DNA of 60,053 bases. It comes from Selaginella moellendorffii. Its lineage: Eukaryota > Streptophyta > Lycopodiopsida > Selaginellales > Selaginellaceae. Below, piece by piece: positions 10,705 to 20,915 of the stretch. The position numbers were made by a program, and so were the translations under genes. The notes under the pieces are model-generated. The model made no database searches and was not told the origin of the DNA. It saw only the letters and a list, made by a program, of their open reading frames with translations. Within the stretch, counting starts at the first letter, position 1; each line of letters opens with the position of its first letter. Location of the stretch: positions 144,209 through 204,261 of the forward strand of contig NW_003314428.1 in NCBI RefSeq assembly GCF_000143415.4, read 5' to 3'.

Positions 10705-12679
10705 ATTGAGACACCTAACAACCCTAAATCCACATTCATTAGGCAATTGTTCATGTTTTAAATGCCCAACTAAGAAGCATGGGATGGATATATAGGAAAC
10801 TATTTGGCATTCCTCAAATCGCTGGTTTCCAGCTTGAAATATCTAATCTTGTTAAGTCTTGTAGCATCAGAAATATTTTCCTGGGCACACATTCTTGAGA
10901 ATGGCAGGGATTATTCCTGTGCTGATTTCCCGGCATGTGAACTCTTCATAAAGCGTGAAATTTGCCATATCATAAATTCGGAGAAACATTTCAAACACTC
11001 GTCGAATCAAGTAAAGCCATATCTTTGCTCAACAATTAAATAAATCTGTTTGTGTTTGGTTACATTGAGCATCATCTCAGAAACATTTTGTTTCTTCAGT
11101 GATGAACGTGAAAGGCAACCGAAGAACATAGCTCCGTGGATTGAACTGCTGCAGCACTGCAAGCAACACTAGGCTTCCACAGCATCATGGTGCATCATCA
11201 CCCAGAAGTAGCCCTGTCGAAGCATCAGCTGAGCCCAGACATAGCTCAGGTGCTAAAGCTTGAAGAACCTCAAGAACCTCCTGCTCCAGGCACTGGAGAA
11301 CGCCATTGGAAGTACGCCAGTATAAGGATCTGGTGAGTAGATGATAGGCTCCGTACCTTAGCTGGGCCGTCCAAAAGGACAGCCACGTATGCTGAGGCAG
11401 AGCCCTCACCCAAGCGACCATGAAGTTGGAGGGTACATGGCATAGCCTGCATGTTGACTGCTGCCACCAGGGATTGAGAACATGCTTCTGCTTGATTGTG
11501 AAATCTGGATGTGATCCAGGAAAGAAGAAGAGCTTTCACACGAAAAATGATATGGCTCCCAAGCAGGATGTGTCAGAAGTGTCGAAGTGTGTATACCCCT
11601 GCGACTACTTTCTTTTCCAGGGTCACATACTTCTGCTCTGAATCTGTGAAAGAGTGTGAAGTGAAGTAGGTAGCATGTACGAAGATTTATTGGCAAAATC
11701 ACACTTGGGCTTGGCATTCAATTTAAAGAGCATTCAAGATAATTCAAATAATGCATTAATGCATTACAAGAAAGCCATAGTCTCCTTCCTCAAAAGCCAT
11801 GGATTGGAACAAGGTGATGTAAGCAAAAAGAAATATATGCAACTCAACAAGTTGTAATTGTGACTTTGTGTATTGAAAGATACTTGTCAGCTAGTCTTTT
11901 TAGATATTTTTTCTTACTGTCATGACAGCAGGAGGTGGATACTGTTAATTCCCTTTGTTAGTCTCCACCAAAGCTAGTAACTAGTAACTAGTAATCACAT
12001 GTGCACTTGACCAGAAAAGTATAATGACAGAATTTCTAGATATTATTAGTCAAGTATACTTACCTGGTTAGAAAAACTCATTCCTTGGCTTGTATTTGCT
12101 AGTGCTAAGAACCCCAACAATATTGTGTCTAATCCCTCAATATTGCTAAATGATAAATTGCCATGTCCACTAGAACCCTCACTATCATGCCTCTTATGTT
12201 GACTATCTCTTGGGATTGGGGGTGATAGCCCAAGCTTTCATGTTACCCTCCAACCTTGCAAAGATTTTTGCCACCATTAAAAAATATTGCATTGTGTAAT
12301 ATATGCATTCAATAATGGTCATCTAAGTCTGCCACTTTTCCTGCAATAATATTTATGATATCAACAACAAAATGTAGAATATGATCCAAGGACTATATAA
12401 GGAGGAGCCCCTCAAGATATAAAGCTTTGAAACATAGAGTGTTGTCAATTGGCATTGCGTGGAATTAACTGGGGGGGCGGGGGTTGATATGGGTGGTTTC
12501 AAATATATAGTAAAGATAGTGGTTGGAAGTATAGTGGACAACTAAAACATTAGTTTGGCACTATGTTGCTCTTTGTTTTTTGGGTCCCTGAACATCATAA
12601 GCTGAAGTTTGTGGTGGCTGCTTTACACACGAAGGGGTCAAAGAAGCAGAAGTTCTTTGTGAAGAATTATAGGCAAGGT
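10705..12679. other. Sparse region upstream of the CFAP157-like gene
   Basis: No gene can be supported. Minus-strand open frames overlap between 11185 and 11717 (one reads ...SSQHAGYAMYPPTSWSLG, another ...QHTWLSFWTAQLRYGAY). Their GC content is higher than the surroundings, so they may be decayed exons, but they match no family known to me. A plus-strand frame at 11675-11857 has TPR-like spacing (AKSHLGLAF, NALMHYKKAI) over one repeat only. The first few hundred bases after 10704 should hold the promoter of the CFAP157-like gene; no motif stands out. Confidence 0.4.
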
Positions 12680-14770
12680 TGACATAAACTATAGGAATAT
12701 TCTAAGAATATACCATGGCCTGTGGGATTTAAGGCTGTAATGCCTTAAAGGTTGGGAGGTTGGCCTAGGGTTCAGTCTCTTATTCGTTTCATTGGTATCA
12801 GAGTACGACGTTCTTTAGGATGGTGGATGGTGAGATGTTGATTTTGGTGAGGAGTATGGTGTTAGTGATGATGGTCATCACGATGAGGAAGAAATTCTTG
12901 ATGATGTCGTTGTCACTTCAAGGTTTACACGGACAATGTGGCAACGAAACACTTCTTGTCACAGCCCGACCTGAGAGGGAAACAAGGTCGGTTGGCCAAT
13001 GCTTTGGCCAAGTTTGATTACGAGATTCTGTACAAGCCAGGGAAGAGCAACATCATGGCAGATGTGCTAAGTTGAAAAGCGAGCTTGAAGTTGGCGATAT
13101 CCAGCGTGACAGCAACCTTTTGGGACGATGTGCAGACAGCATATGAGAACGATGGTCTAGCACAAGAAGTGTTGCTGAGGAATTTGGAGGCACGGAAAGC
13201 TCACTAGAGAGGTGAGCTGCCAACGGAAGAGAAAACGGGCTATGCGGAATGCAATGGACTCATCTATTACAAGCAAATGAGGATGTATGTTCCAGAAGGG
13301 GAACTAAGGAAGGTTGTCATGACGGACCTCTTGCGGGACACGGTACAGTGCCCAAGACGATGGGCTTACTCAAGAGGAAATACCACTGGCCAAATATGGC
13401 TAAGGATGTCCAAGACTATATAAAGACATGCCCAACATGTCAGTAGGTCAAAGCCGTGACTAAGGCTAGAGGGGGCTTGTTACAAAGCATCCAATTCCCG
13501 ATCGTCCGTGGAAATGTCTTATGATGGACTTCATCACGGGACCCCCCCCAAGTGAGGGGTTCGATGCGATATTCGTGGTGGTGGACCAATTTTCGAAGAT
13601 GGCACATTTCATACCCACCACAACGAAAGTGGATGCGGAAGGTGTGGTGAAGCTGTTTTTCAAACAAGTGGTTCGAGTGCGGGGAAGGCCAGAAGAGATT
13701 ATCTCAGATCGAGATAAGATCTTCACCAGTAGGTTCTGGTGAACTCTCCTGGACCAGTATCGCACCAAGTTGAAATTCAGCATAGCCTATCACCCACAGA
13801 CAAGTATGGGGTATTAAGTCAAGTTTGATGGCACTAACACTTCTTGACAGATGGACAAATGGAAAGGGTGAATAGGTAACTGGAGGATTATTTGTGATGC
13901 TATGTCTTGGGAGACCAGACCGATTAGGTAAGTCATTTGGGACTTGCGAAAATGTGTTATAACAACTCACCACATTCGAGTATTAGGGTGAGTCCATGAG
14001 AAGTCATTAATGGGCGAGCTATTGAAGGTCCTGTGGAACTCGGCGTGGCCGAGTATCATGGAGAGTTACCCGCAGTGGAGGCATTCACGGCAGAAAGACT
14101 CAACATTTGGAATCTAGTGAGGGATTCCTTGGAACGGGCTCAACAAAGGCAAACCAAGTACGCGAACCAGAAGTGCCGGGATGTAGAGTTCCAAGCTGGG
14201 GAAAAGGTGTGGCTGAACACCAAGAACCTCAGGCTACCAAGAGGGATCAGCCGGAAGTTGACCCAAAGGTAAGATGCATGTATTCCTATAAATGAATTGA
14301 TCTTGAGTTCCTTAAGCAGGTTTGCGGGGCCTTATGAGATTGAGGCACAAATCGGTAATTTGGCTTACTGTCTCTGACTTCCTCAAGAGATGGGAAAGAT
14401 GCACCCAGTGTTCCACGTGAACTTACTCAAGCCGTACTTTGAGGATCCGCTTCGCAAGGACTAAGTAAGACCTTTACCTGAGGTTGTCCAAGGGGAAGAG
14501 GCATATGAAGTCGAAGCCATCCTCAATGCGCGCAAGAGCAAATAACAAGGACGCGAGGTGAGAGAGTTCCATGTGAAGTGGAAAGGATTTCCACATTGCG
14601 AAGTAACATGGGAACCGGAGGAGAACTTAGCGAACGTGCGAGATTTAGTGGAGGAATTTCTGCAAGGCAGAACTCTATATACTTATGCAAAGTTCAATTA
14701 AAGTATCAATTTGTGAAGTTGACTAATGGCATTTGTTGGGACCCGAAGGCGCTCCGAAGATAAGCTAATT
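12680..14770 (+). pseudogene. Chromovirus Ty3/gypsy remnant with integrase and chromodomain
   Basis: An LTR end (...TTCGTTTCA, 12791) is followed by a Met-initiator-type primer site TGGTATCAGAG (12793-12803) and a short gag start (frame with DEEEILDDVV). The sequence then jumps directly into the RNase H end (LANALAKFDYEILYKPGKSN, 13007 on). Integrase follows: the zinc-binding region ends TCPTCQ (13446), core motifs are WxxLMMDFITG (13520) and ISDRDKIFTSRFW (13705), and the third acidic region is disrupted. The C-terminus carries FHVNLLKPYF, then a chromodomain (YEVEAILNARKSK, EFHVKWKGFPHCEVTWEPEENL, 14506-14640) that marks a chromovirus. At least six stops or frame shifts are present. In a live element this part encodes DNA integration and chromatin targeting. 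Confidence 0.85.
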
Positions 14771-15179
14771 AGCATGGGTTAGCTAAGTCGACCAGGCATA
14801 GTGAACTACGCCCAACTCCCCACAGGGATGTCGAATCCGTAGACGTATTCTACGGAGGTTGGGTTCAAGTCCCAACCCCCTAGTAAAGCAAGGTTGGGTT
14901 CAAGTCCCAACCCCATACTAGGGCGTGGTGGGGTGAGGGGTATAGGGACACCTATATTCCGTTGTCATGGGCTCTTGGCTGGGGAGGCTAACTTAAGCAC
15001 ACCGCTAAGGGGGGGGATGCCCCCGGAGACATGGTCAACAAGTCGTAGGATAAAAAGAGACGTTCGATGAGGGTATCAAACTTCTTCTATGGGTGGTGGA
15101 GTTGTAAGGAACCAACTCCCCAAGGTGTCATAGGCTAAAGGATCCCCGAAAGCATGACTGAAATGACAAAGAATTCATT
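14771..15179 (+). other. Segment with pol III A- and B-box-like motifs
   Basis: TAGCTAAGTCG (14780-14790) fits the A-box consensus and GGTTCAAGTCC (14862-14872) fits the B box. The B box lies in a 7-bp-stem T-arm-like hairpin (GGTTGGG...CCCAACC). A second copy of this arm is at 14892-14912. No acceptor stem or anticodon arm can be closed, so it is not a tRNA gene. A related sequence with the box GGTTCGAGTCC occurs on the minus strand at 49003-49013. A decayed tRNA-derived SINE is possible. Confidence 0.4.
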
Positions 15180-15796
15180 GGATGGGACCGAGTCTGAGAT
15201 CAAGTCCAAGACCGACTCTGAGACCGAGTTCAAGATAGAGTCCGGGTTCGAGTCCGAGGCCGACTCGGAGACCGAGTTCGAGGCCGAGTTCGAGACCAAG
15301 TTCGAGATAGAGTCCAAGATCTGAGATCGGGTCTGAGACTGAGTCCGAAGTCGAGTCCGAAGTTGAGTCCGAGATCGGGTCCGAGATCGAGTCAAGATCG
15401 AGTCCGAGACCAAGTCCAAAGTCGGGTTTGAGATCAAGTCCGAGATCAAGTCCAAGACCGAGTCCGAGTACTAATACAAGTCAAGGGGTGAAAAGCCCAA
15501 AGTGTGCGTCTCCTCGGGGGGGGGGGGGCACTGCAGGGGGTTCCAAAAATATAGTAGGGATAGTGAGGGCCAGAAACCAGCCTTGAAGGAACTCTTAAAT
15601 GGTGCTTCCAAACAGACTTGAAGTTGAATTGGGTGGGTGGGACTGAGCCTAGACTCCGGTGGTGCTGGAAGGGGCAACCAAGGAAATGCTCAAGAGCAGG
15701 TCCCAATCCCGAAAGGGAAACCGACTACGGGGGTCCCGAGTCATGTGGAGTGGTGGCCCATTTGAGTACCTTATGGCTCATTGGTCCTCGGCCTTT
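15180..15796 (+). mobile_element. Family C LTR fragment, cut by the assembly gap
   Basis: A GAGTCC/GAGATC-type hexamer array (15180-15480) is followed by AGTACTAATACAAGTCAAGG, a G-run, GGTTCCAAAAATATAGTAGG and CTCATTGGTCCTCG. These appear in the same order as at 39115-39665. The copy runs into the N gap at 15797. Confidence 0.75.
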
Positions 15797-16160
15797 NNNN
15801 NNNNNNNNNNNNNNNNNNNNNNNNNNNNNNNNNNNNNNNNNNNNNNNNNNNNNNNNNNNNNNNNNNNNNNNNNNNNNNNNNNNNNNNNNNNNNNNNNNNN
15901 NNNNNNNNNNNNNNNNNNNNNNNNNNNNNNNNNNNNNNNNNNNNNNNNNNNNNNNNNNNNNNNNNNNNNNNNNNNNNNNNNNNNNNNNNNNNNNNNNNNN
16001 NNNNNNNNNNNNNNNNNNNNNNNNNNNNNNNNNNNNNNNNNNNNNNNNNNNNNNNNNNNNNNNNNNNNNNNNNNNNNNNNNNNNNNNNNNNNNNNNNNNN
16101 NNNNNNNNNNNNNNNNNNNNNNNNNNNNNNNNNNNNNNNNNNNNNNNNNNNNNNNNNNNN
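15797..16160. other. Assembly gap (364 N)
   Basis: All bases are N. The left flank is a family C LTR and the right flank an unrelated RT fragment, so the true missing length and content are unknown. Confidence 0.99.
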
Positions 16161-16430
16161 AGTTTTGAAGTTTGTCATGAGGCGAGGCTATCAAGATTGG
16201 GAAAGTAGTTCCTGAGTGTTCAAAGATATGGCTTTGAACAAAAAATATCCAAATATTCTATCCATCATAGTGCTAAACATTGCTGGATCATTGCATAACC
16301 TGAACGGCATGATAAGGAACTCATAAGATCCATACCAAGTCTTAAAGGCTGTCTTCTCCACATCCTGATCTGCCACCCGTATCTGATGATACCCGGACTG
16401 CAAATCAAGTTGCGTACAAAATTTAGCCTT
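16161..16430 (-). pseudogene. Ty3/gypsy reverse transcriptase fragment
   Basis: The minus strand reads FCTQLDLQSGYHQIRV, then KTAFKTWYGSYEFLIMPFRL and CNDPAMFSTMMDRIF. These are the conserved palm motifs before the YxDD box, in chromovirus-like form. The usual MPFGLxNAP has become MPFRLCNDP, a sign of decay. Only about 80 codons remain, next to the gap. Confidence 0.75.
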
Positions 16431-16925
16431 AAGCTCTATTTCGTTAAAGTGGGATTTATTCAGTAAAATGGGACTAGGTACAAATTTTCAAGTATTTGAA
16501 AATGATGTGAAATTATATGTTTTTTGTCTAGGGGCTAGACATATCTGGGGCATAGTGACTAGCGCGGTGACTTTATGTCCAGACTGAGTCCATCTGGTTG
16601 TATAATAAATCTCATTGTCAAGGTGAACAAACCGAATCTGAAGCTAAAGAAGAGCGATGGCATGCGTGCACACACTATTTGTTTGTTCATTGAGCGTGTG
16701 GTGAGCTTTCCAAGATGAACGTCATTCCTATTAGCCAGACATATAACTTAATGGTGAGAACATTTAGATATTATTCAATGTTATCTTTTTCTAACGAATC
16801 TAATTGTGAAGGTGTAGCAAGAGGCATTGCTAGTCTGGAGAAGTCATTTAACTCATTTGACCCTTAGTGTATTTTCACCTTTTTCCCTTTGCACTAGTAT
16901 ATCTTAATACCGGTCTGAGAAATAG

Positions 16926-17000
16926 AATGGCATGTGCCCTCAGGCCTTTTACTAAATCATATTTGGTAATCAAGTAAATGGCATGAGGGCACACGCCATT
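16926..17000. repeat. Imperfect 21-bp inverted repeat, hairpin
   Basis: The left arm (16926-16946) and right arm (16980-17000) pair at 19 of 21 positions around a 33-base loop that can pair partly further. On the minus strand it begins about 6 bases after the stop of the small ORF at 17007, so it would lie in its 3' UTR. Confidence 0.7.
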
Positions 17001-17006
17001 ATAAGC

Positions 17007-17264
17007 CTAAGCGCTAGTGGACACCTCCTTTTTGGTACTCTCAGCGGTACTATCATCCTTCTCCGGGTCAGTTGTTTTGCTTTGGATTGTTGTCTCTGAT
17101 GTTACTGGGGCGTTCTCGATAGTTGTTAATGTTGCCGTTTGTTCAGAAAAATGATCACCTAGAGTATAGTACGGGGAGTTTGGAAGACTTATATATTCTA
17201 CATCTTCACCTATCTCCTTCTCCGTCTCCTTTTCTGCCTCACTTACAGATTTTGTGCTTGCCAT
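17007..17264 (-). CDS. Small acidic hypothetical protein, 85 residues
   Basis: The frame runs from ATG (17264) to TAG (17007). The protein is hydrophilic and rich in Glu, Lys, Thr and Ser (KSVSEAEKETEKEIGEDVEY near the start, DPEKDDSTAESTKKE near the end). It has no signal peptide, membrane segment or family motif I recognise, and is probably disordered. The frame stays open upstream to 17378, and TTTTAG|G near 17285 could be an acceptor, so this may be the last exon of a longer gene. A hairpin lies just after the stop. Confidence 0.35.
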   Translation of the reverse strand: MASTKSVSEAEKETEKEIGEDVEYISLPNSPYYTLGDHFSEQTATLTTIENAPVTSETTIQSKTTDPEKDDSTAESTKKEVSTSA

Positions 17265-17364
17265 GAGAACGCTCTTCACCCTAAAATATGGAGTTTGTTG
17301 TGTTATAAAAGGAAACCAACACACACGCTGCAAGGGAATGATGGTACATAAAGCACGTAAGCCC

Positions 17365-17846
17365 ATATTGACATACATATGAAGTGTTAAAGTGTATTGG
17401 TAAAGTGGCTTATTGGGTGCAATTGTCAGCTGGTATTTTATACTAGCTAGTTGAAAGGTGTACTATGTTGAAGTGAAAAGTCCTTGATATATATAGTTGT
17501 GGGATTAGGAGCTTGAGCAGAGTTCCTTAGGAAAGGTGAACACTAGTGTAACTTAACCTTGGGACTTAACCTTGTTTCAAGACGTAGAGTGGGAAGAGTA
17601 ACAAGCTTTCTCATAGATATATTGACATACATATGAAGTGTTAAAGTGTATTGGTAAAGTGGCTTATTGGGTGCAATTGTCAGCTGGGTCTAGTATTTTA
17701 TACTAGCTAGTTGAAAGGTGTACTATGTCGAAGTGAAAAGTCCTTGGTATATATAGTTGTGGGATTAGGAGCTTGAGCAGAGTTCCTTAGGAAAGGTGAA
17801 CACTAGTGTAACTTAACCTTGGGACTTAACCTTGTTTCAAGACGTA
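17365..17846. repeat. Direct repeat, two copies of about 225 bp
   Basis: The segments 17365-17586 and 17619-17846 run from ATATTGACATACATATGAAG to TTTCAAGACGTA. They differ by a 6-bp insertion (GGTCTA) and a few substitutions, and are 32 bp apart. The first copy begins just upstream of the small ORF and may include its 5' region. No terminal inverted repeats or TG...CA ends are seen. Confidence 0.85.
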
Positions 17847-18267
17847 TCCATACATGTCTTTGGAAAGAAGTGTAAAGTATAAGAATAAATCAACTCTTTC
17901 TTGTACAATCAATTCCAACTGCATCATTCTACTTTTTGAGCTTTTAATGAAGCTTTATGAGCTGTGATATTTCCCTACTGAAATATTTTCATTGATCCAT
18001 GGGTCTTATACACCTAATAAAAAGTATCTATTCGTTTTAGAAAAAAACACAAGCATTTTGGCAGTGTGTTGTTAAGTCTGTTCTGGCAGAGACTAGACTG
18101 CAGTATAAGTAGGAACTTTCATGTCTAGGAACATATAATACAAACTTTGGATTACTGTACTGTGAAAAATAGGGGCTGTTTCAGCCAGCATGCGCCTGCC
18201 TCGGCCAGATGCACCATATGACGAATTGCGATGTTTATAGGACACAGGCGTGACTCAGTTTTGGGTT

Positions 18268-19835
18268 TCATTGATGAATATTCTGAACATCCGCAAATGG
18301 ATCGATCTCCGATGAAAAGGCAATGTAATTCACCATGCCAGAAAAGTTGTTATCAAACTTCTCCACCAACAAGCTGATTTCAGGTGGAGAGACTTTGAGG
18401 CCAGCTTTGCTACTCAATGTTTGGCTGAACTGGTGCTTGGTTACATGTCCCACAGCCTTGCTTGCATTCTTTGTCGTTGCAGCGTCTTCAAAGAAACCTC
18501 TCACGGATATCCGCTTTGCTTTACACTCTTTGCGGAGGTCAGCAAGCAAGTCCTGAACCCTCTCCTCCTTTTCGGGTCCTAAGTACACGATTCCCATCAG
18601 AAATCTTTGTGGTGCTAAGCTTGGGATTGGTGGAACCACAGGCACCTGTTGCACGAACGTATTAACAAACTCAAGAGAAAAGAAGATCTATGTCTTACAG
18701 ACTGCCATGGAGTCTTTTCAAGTTCTTTGTAGGTAAAACATCTTTCAACTTCGTCACAAAAAGCTGTGTAGCAGACGCGCAGCTCAGGGTCCTCCGGTAC
18801 CCTGTAGCAGTCCATAAGTGCTTTGCAGCCTCGTTTACAAATTTTAATCTTTGCGTTATCTAGGCCAGCTGCAAACTGAGCATCATTAATTAGCCTGAGC
18901 CTCAAGGGGTCGTAGCCCTTCATAAACTCGCGGACTCTGATCCTGTTTGTGTATACTTGAAACTTGACGTTATTTTCAGCATCACAAACACAGAAACCAT
19001 CTGCTTGCACCTATACAACTCTTGCAGATAATAACTTTGGGGAATTGTTTTGCAAAGGAAGAACATCTTACCCGCCAGTGTTTCATCATTACAAGCTCGA
19101 AATCTTTACAAAACGGTATTGTAGATCCAAGGGTGGTGTAATACTCGTTGAAGTCACAGTATGTGACGGGGTCAAGAAGGCCAAATGACCGCATCAGAAA
19201 ATTACAAATGGCTTGGTCTAGGGAAGTCTTCTCAGTCATTACTGACGACTGACATCTTGCGTTATAAGTTTCACACAGCTTCGACAGGCTACACTGACCT
19301 CTTCCTTCCTAGAAAAGCAAAGGAGACTCCTAGTAAAATAAAAACATAAAGTTCAAAGGATGAATTACCAGGTCGACTCTTTTGAACGCTTGATTGACTA
19401 GATTTTGGCGGAAGCCATTGAGCTTAAAAAACACGAAAGTAAATTATTATGAAGGCATTCATTTCTTAGCACCTACCTTGCCTCTCATGCTAAGTAGAAA
19501 CACCTTAAATTTAAATTTTCCATCCTCAACGTAATCGTTCAAGACGATGGCTAGCTCCTGCAAAAATAAGACAACAAAACTCAAGACGCAAATGATGTTT
19601 TCGAAAATCCATACACCAGCATTGATATCAACTCCCGTTTGATTGATAAAATCGTCGAAGCGTGTTTTGGGAATGCAGCCAGCGGGGTCCATCTCCTTTT
19701 TTATTTTGGAGATAGCCTGGAAACTAGAAATGAAGACTTGTAATTGTTTATGTTACTAACCGCAAATCCCCTTGCGCCAATTCGAAGCAGCTGATCTCGG
19801 ATGCATTCTAGCACAAAATAAATCGGGAGAACCAT
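18268..19835 (-). CDS. EF-hand (calcyphosin-like) protein, probably flagellar
   Basis: Six internal-to-terminal exons are clear (19716-19615, 19557-19477, 19422-19369, 19308-19072, 19010-18699, 18645-18268), all phase 0 or in frame, with introns of about 50-60 bp. They are preceded by an exon ending at 19761. The provisional Met at 19835 gives 412 residues. A strong acceptor (TTTGTGCTAG) at 19808-19810 suggests the real start may lie in an upstream exon I could not place. The N-terminus RDQLLRIGARGFA matches calcyphosin-type EF-hand proteins. Degenerate loops are seen at VDLEGRGQCSLSKL (about 102-115) and DNNFSGMVNYIAF (385-397), so calcium binding may be weak. A Pro-rich linker (VPVVPPIPS) precedes the C-terminal helical pairs. 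Proteins of this type occur in ciliary proteomes; a role here is inferred. Confidence 0.7.
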
Positions 19836-20915
19836 CTCCGCGTGCTCCGAAAAGAAGGTGGTTATTTAGGTCAAATCTATTATTATCGTTAATATTCAGT
19901 TGCTGGAATTCAAAACTATTTGAAAAAAATCACGGTGGTTCTTCACTCTATAGCTGCCGCACAACAAATCTATATTAAGTATAGTTTGTTTAAAACATGT
20001 GTGAGATGTATATGTTCCTTTTAGTTCGTTCAGTTTATTCGTTTCGAGGAAATTGAAATCCGAAGTAAATGCACTGTCGAGAAAATATTAGTACAAGAGA
20101 TTCTCTTATCTACCTCGCCTTGACGTCTTGTACACAGCTCATAAAAGCATTACCTTGCGTAAGTTCAGTCAAACTCTATCTGCTCCACTCGTGCCTAGGA
20201 GCCCTTAAAAAAAATGGAGTGAATGATCAAGAGTAGCCAAAACTACAATTGCAATTCACATCACCTAAAAGAAAGAGCACCAGCAGTTAATCCGTAATAA
20301 AACAAAAGGCAGCTCAAGTCAAAAGCTCAATAAAGAAGCACTACCATATCACGAGTGCAAGGTGGAGTCAAATTCAGATGAGGGAGTGTAAATCAAAGCT
20401 TGCTGTTGGACGGGAAACGGTGAAACAGCAAATTTTGAAAGTAGTTCTTAGCAAAGAGAAACAGGGATGCTCTGGATCGAGAGAGGGAGATCTGCTAGGA
20501 ATTCAAACAGCTGAGGATGAGTCCTTCGTTTATACCTTCATACTGGATCTTGTGCAGATATAACCAGTACACGTCCAAACAACCAGGAAAGTTGATGCTA
20601 TTCAAAGAAAGTGGTGCACACAAATACCACCCATGCAAACTTGCCATTCTCCAGCTTCGCCTACGAGCTGGGGCAGAGCGAAGTTGAAGAAGATGATATT
20701 GCATATTGCATAGAGACGGACCGGTCAGGTTGTGATCTCTGGTTCAGGCTAACTTCTTGAGACATAAAAAATATTTCCAAAAAATACCCCCTCCCCTCCC
20801 AAAAAAAATAAAATTAAAAAACACCAAGGATCAACCGCCGCCTTCTTTTAAATTCCTGACGTGACGTGCTTTTTGACGGTTCCCTTGGCCAGCTTCTAGG
20901 TTTGGAGTCGCGGCA
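19836..20915. promoter_or_regulatory. Divergent intergenic region between EF-hand and CEP131-like genes
   Basis: The two genes point away from each other across about 1.1 kb, or less if unplaced first exons exist. One such candidate reads MSCVQDVKAR, at 20142-20114, followed by GTAGAT. The region could hold a shared promoter. I found no clear TATA box, CCAAT box or X-box-like palindrome. Short frames at 20378-20563 and 20495-20704 look like noise. Confidence 0.35.

Noticed and set aside
14771-14915. A tRNA gene
   Set aside because: T-arm-like hairpins are present but no acceptor stem, D-arm or anticodon arm can be closed around them.
15618-16215. Open frames across the N gap
   Set aside because: They consist mostly of unknown bases and have no meaning.
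20378-20704. Short frames as first exons of the EF-hand or CEP131-like genes
   Set aside because: No in-frame splice route to the known exons could be found, and composition gives no support.
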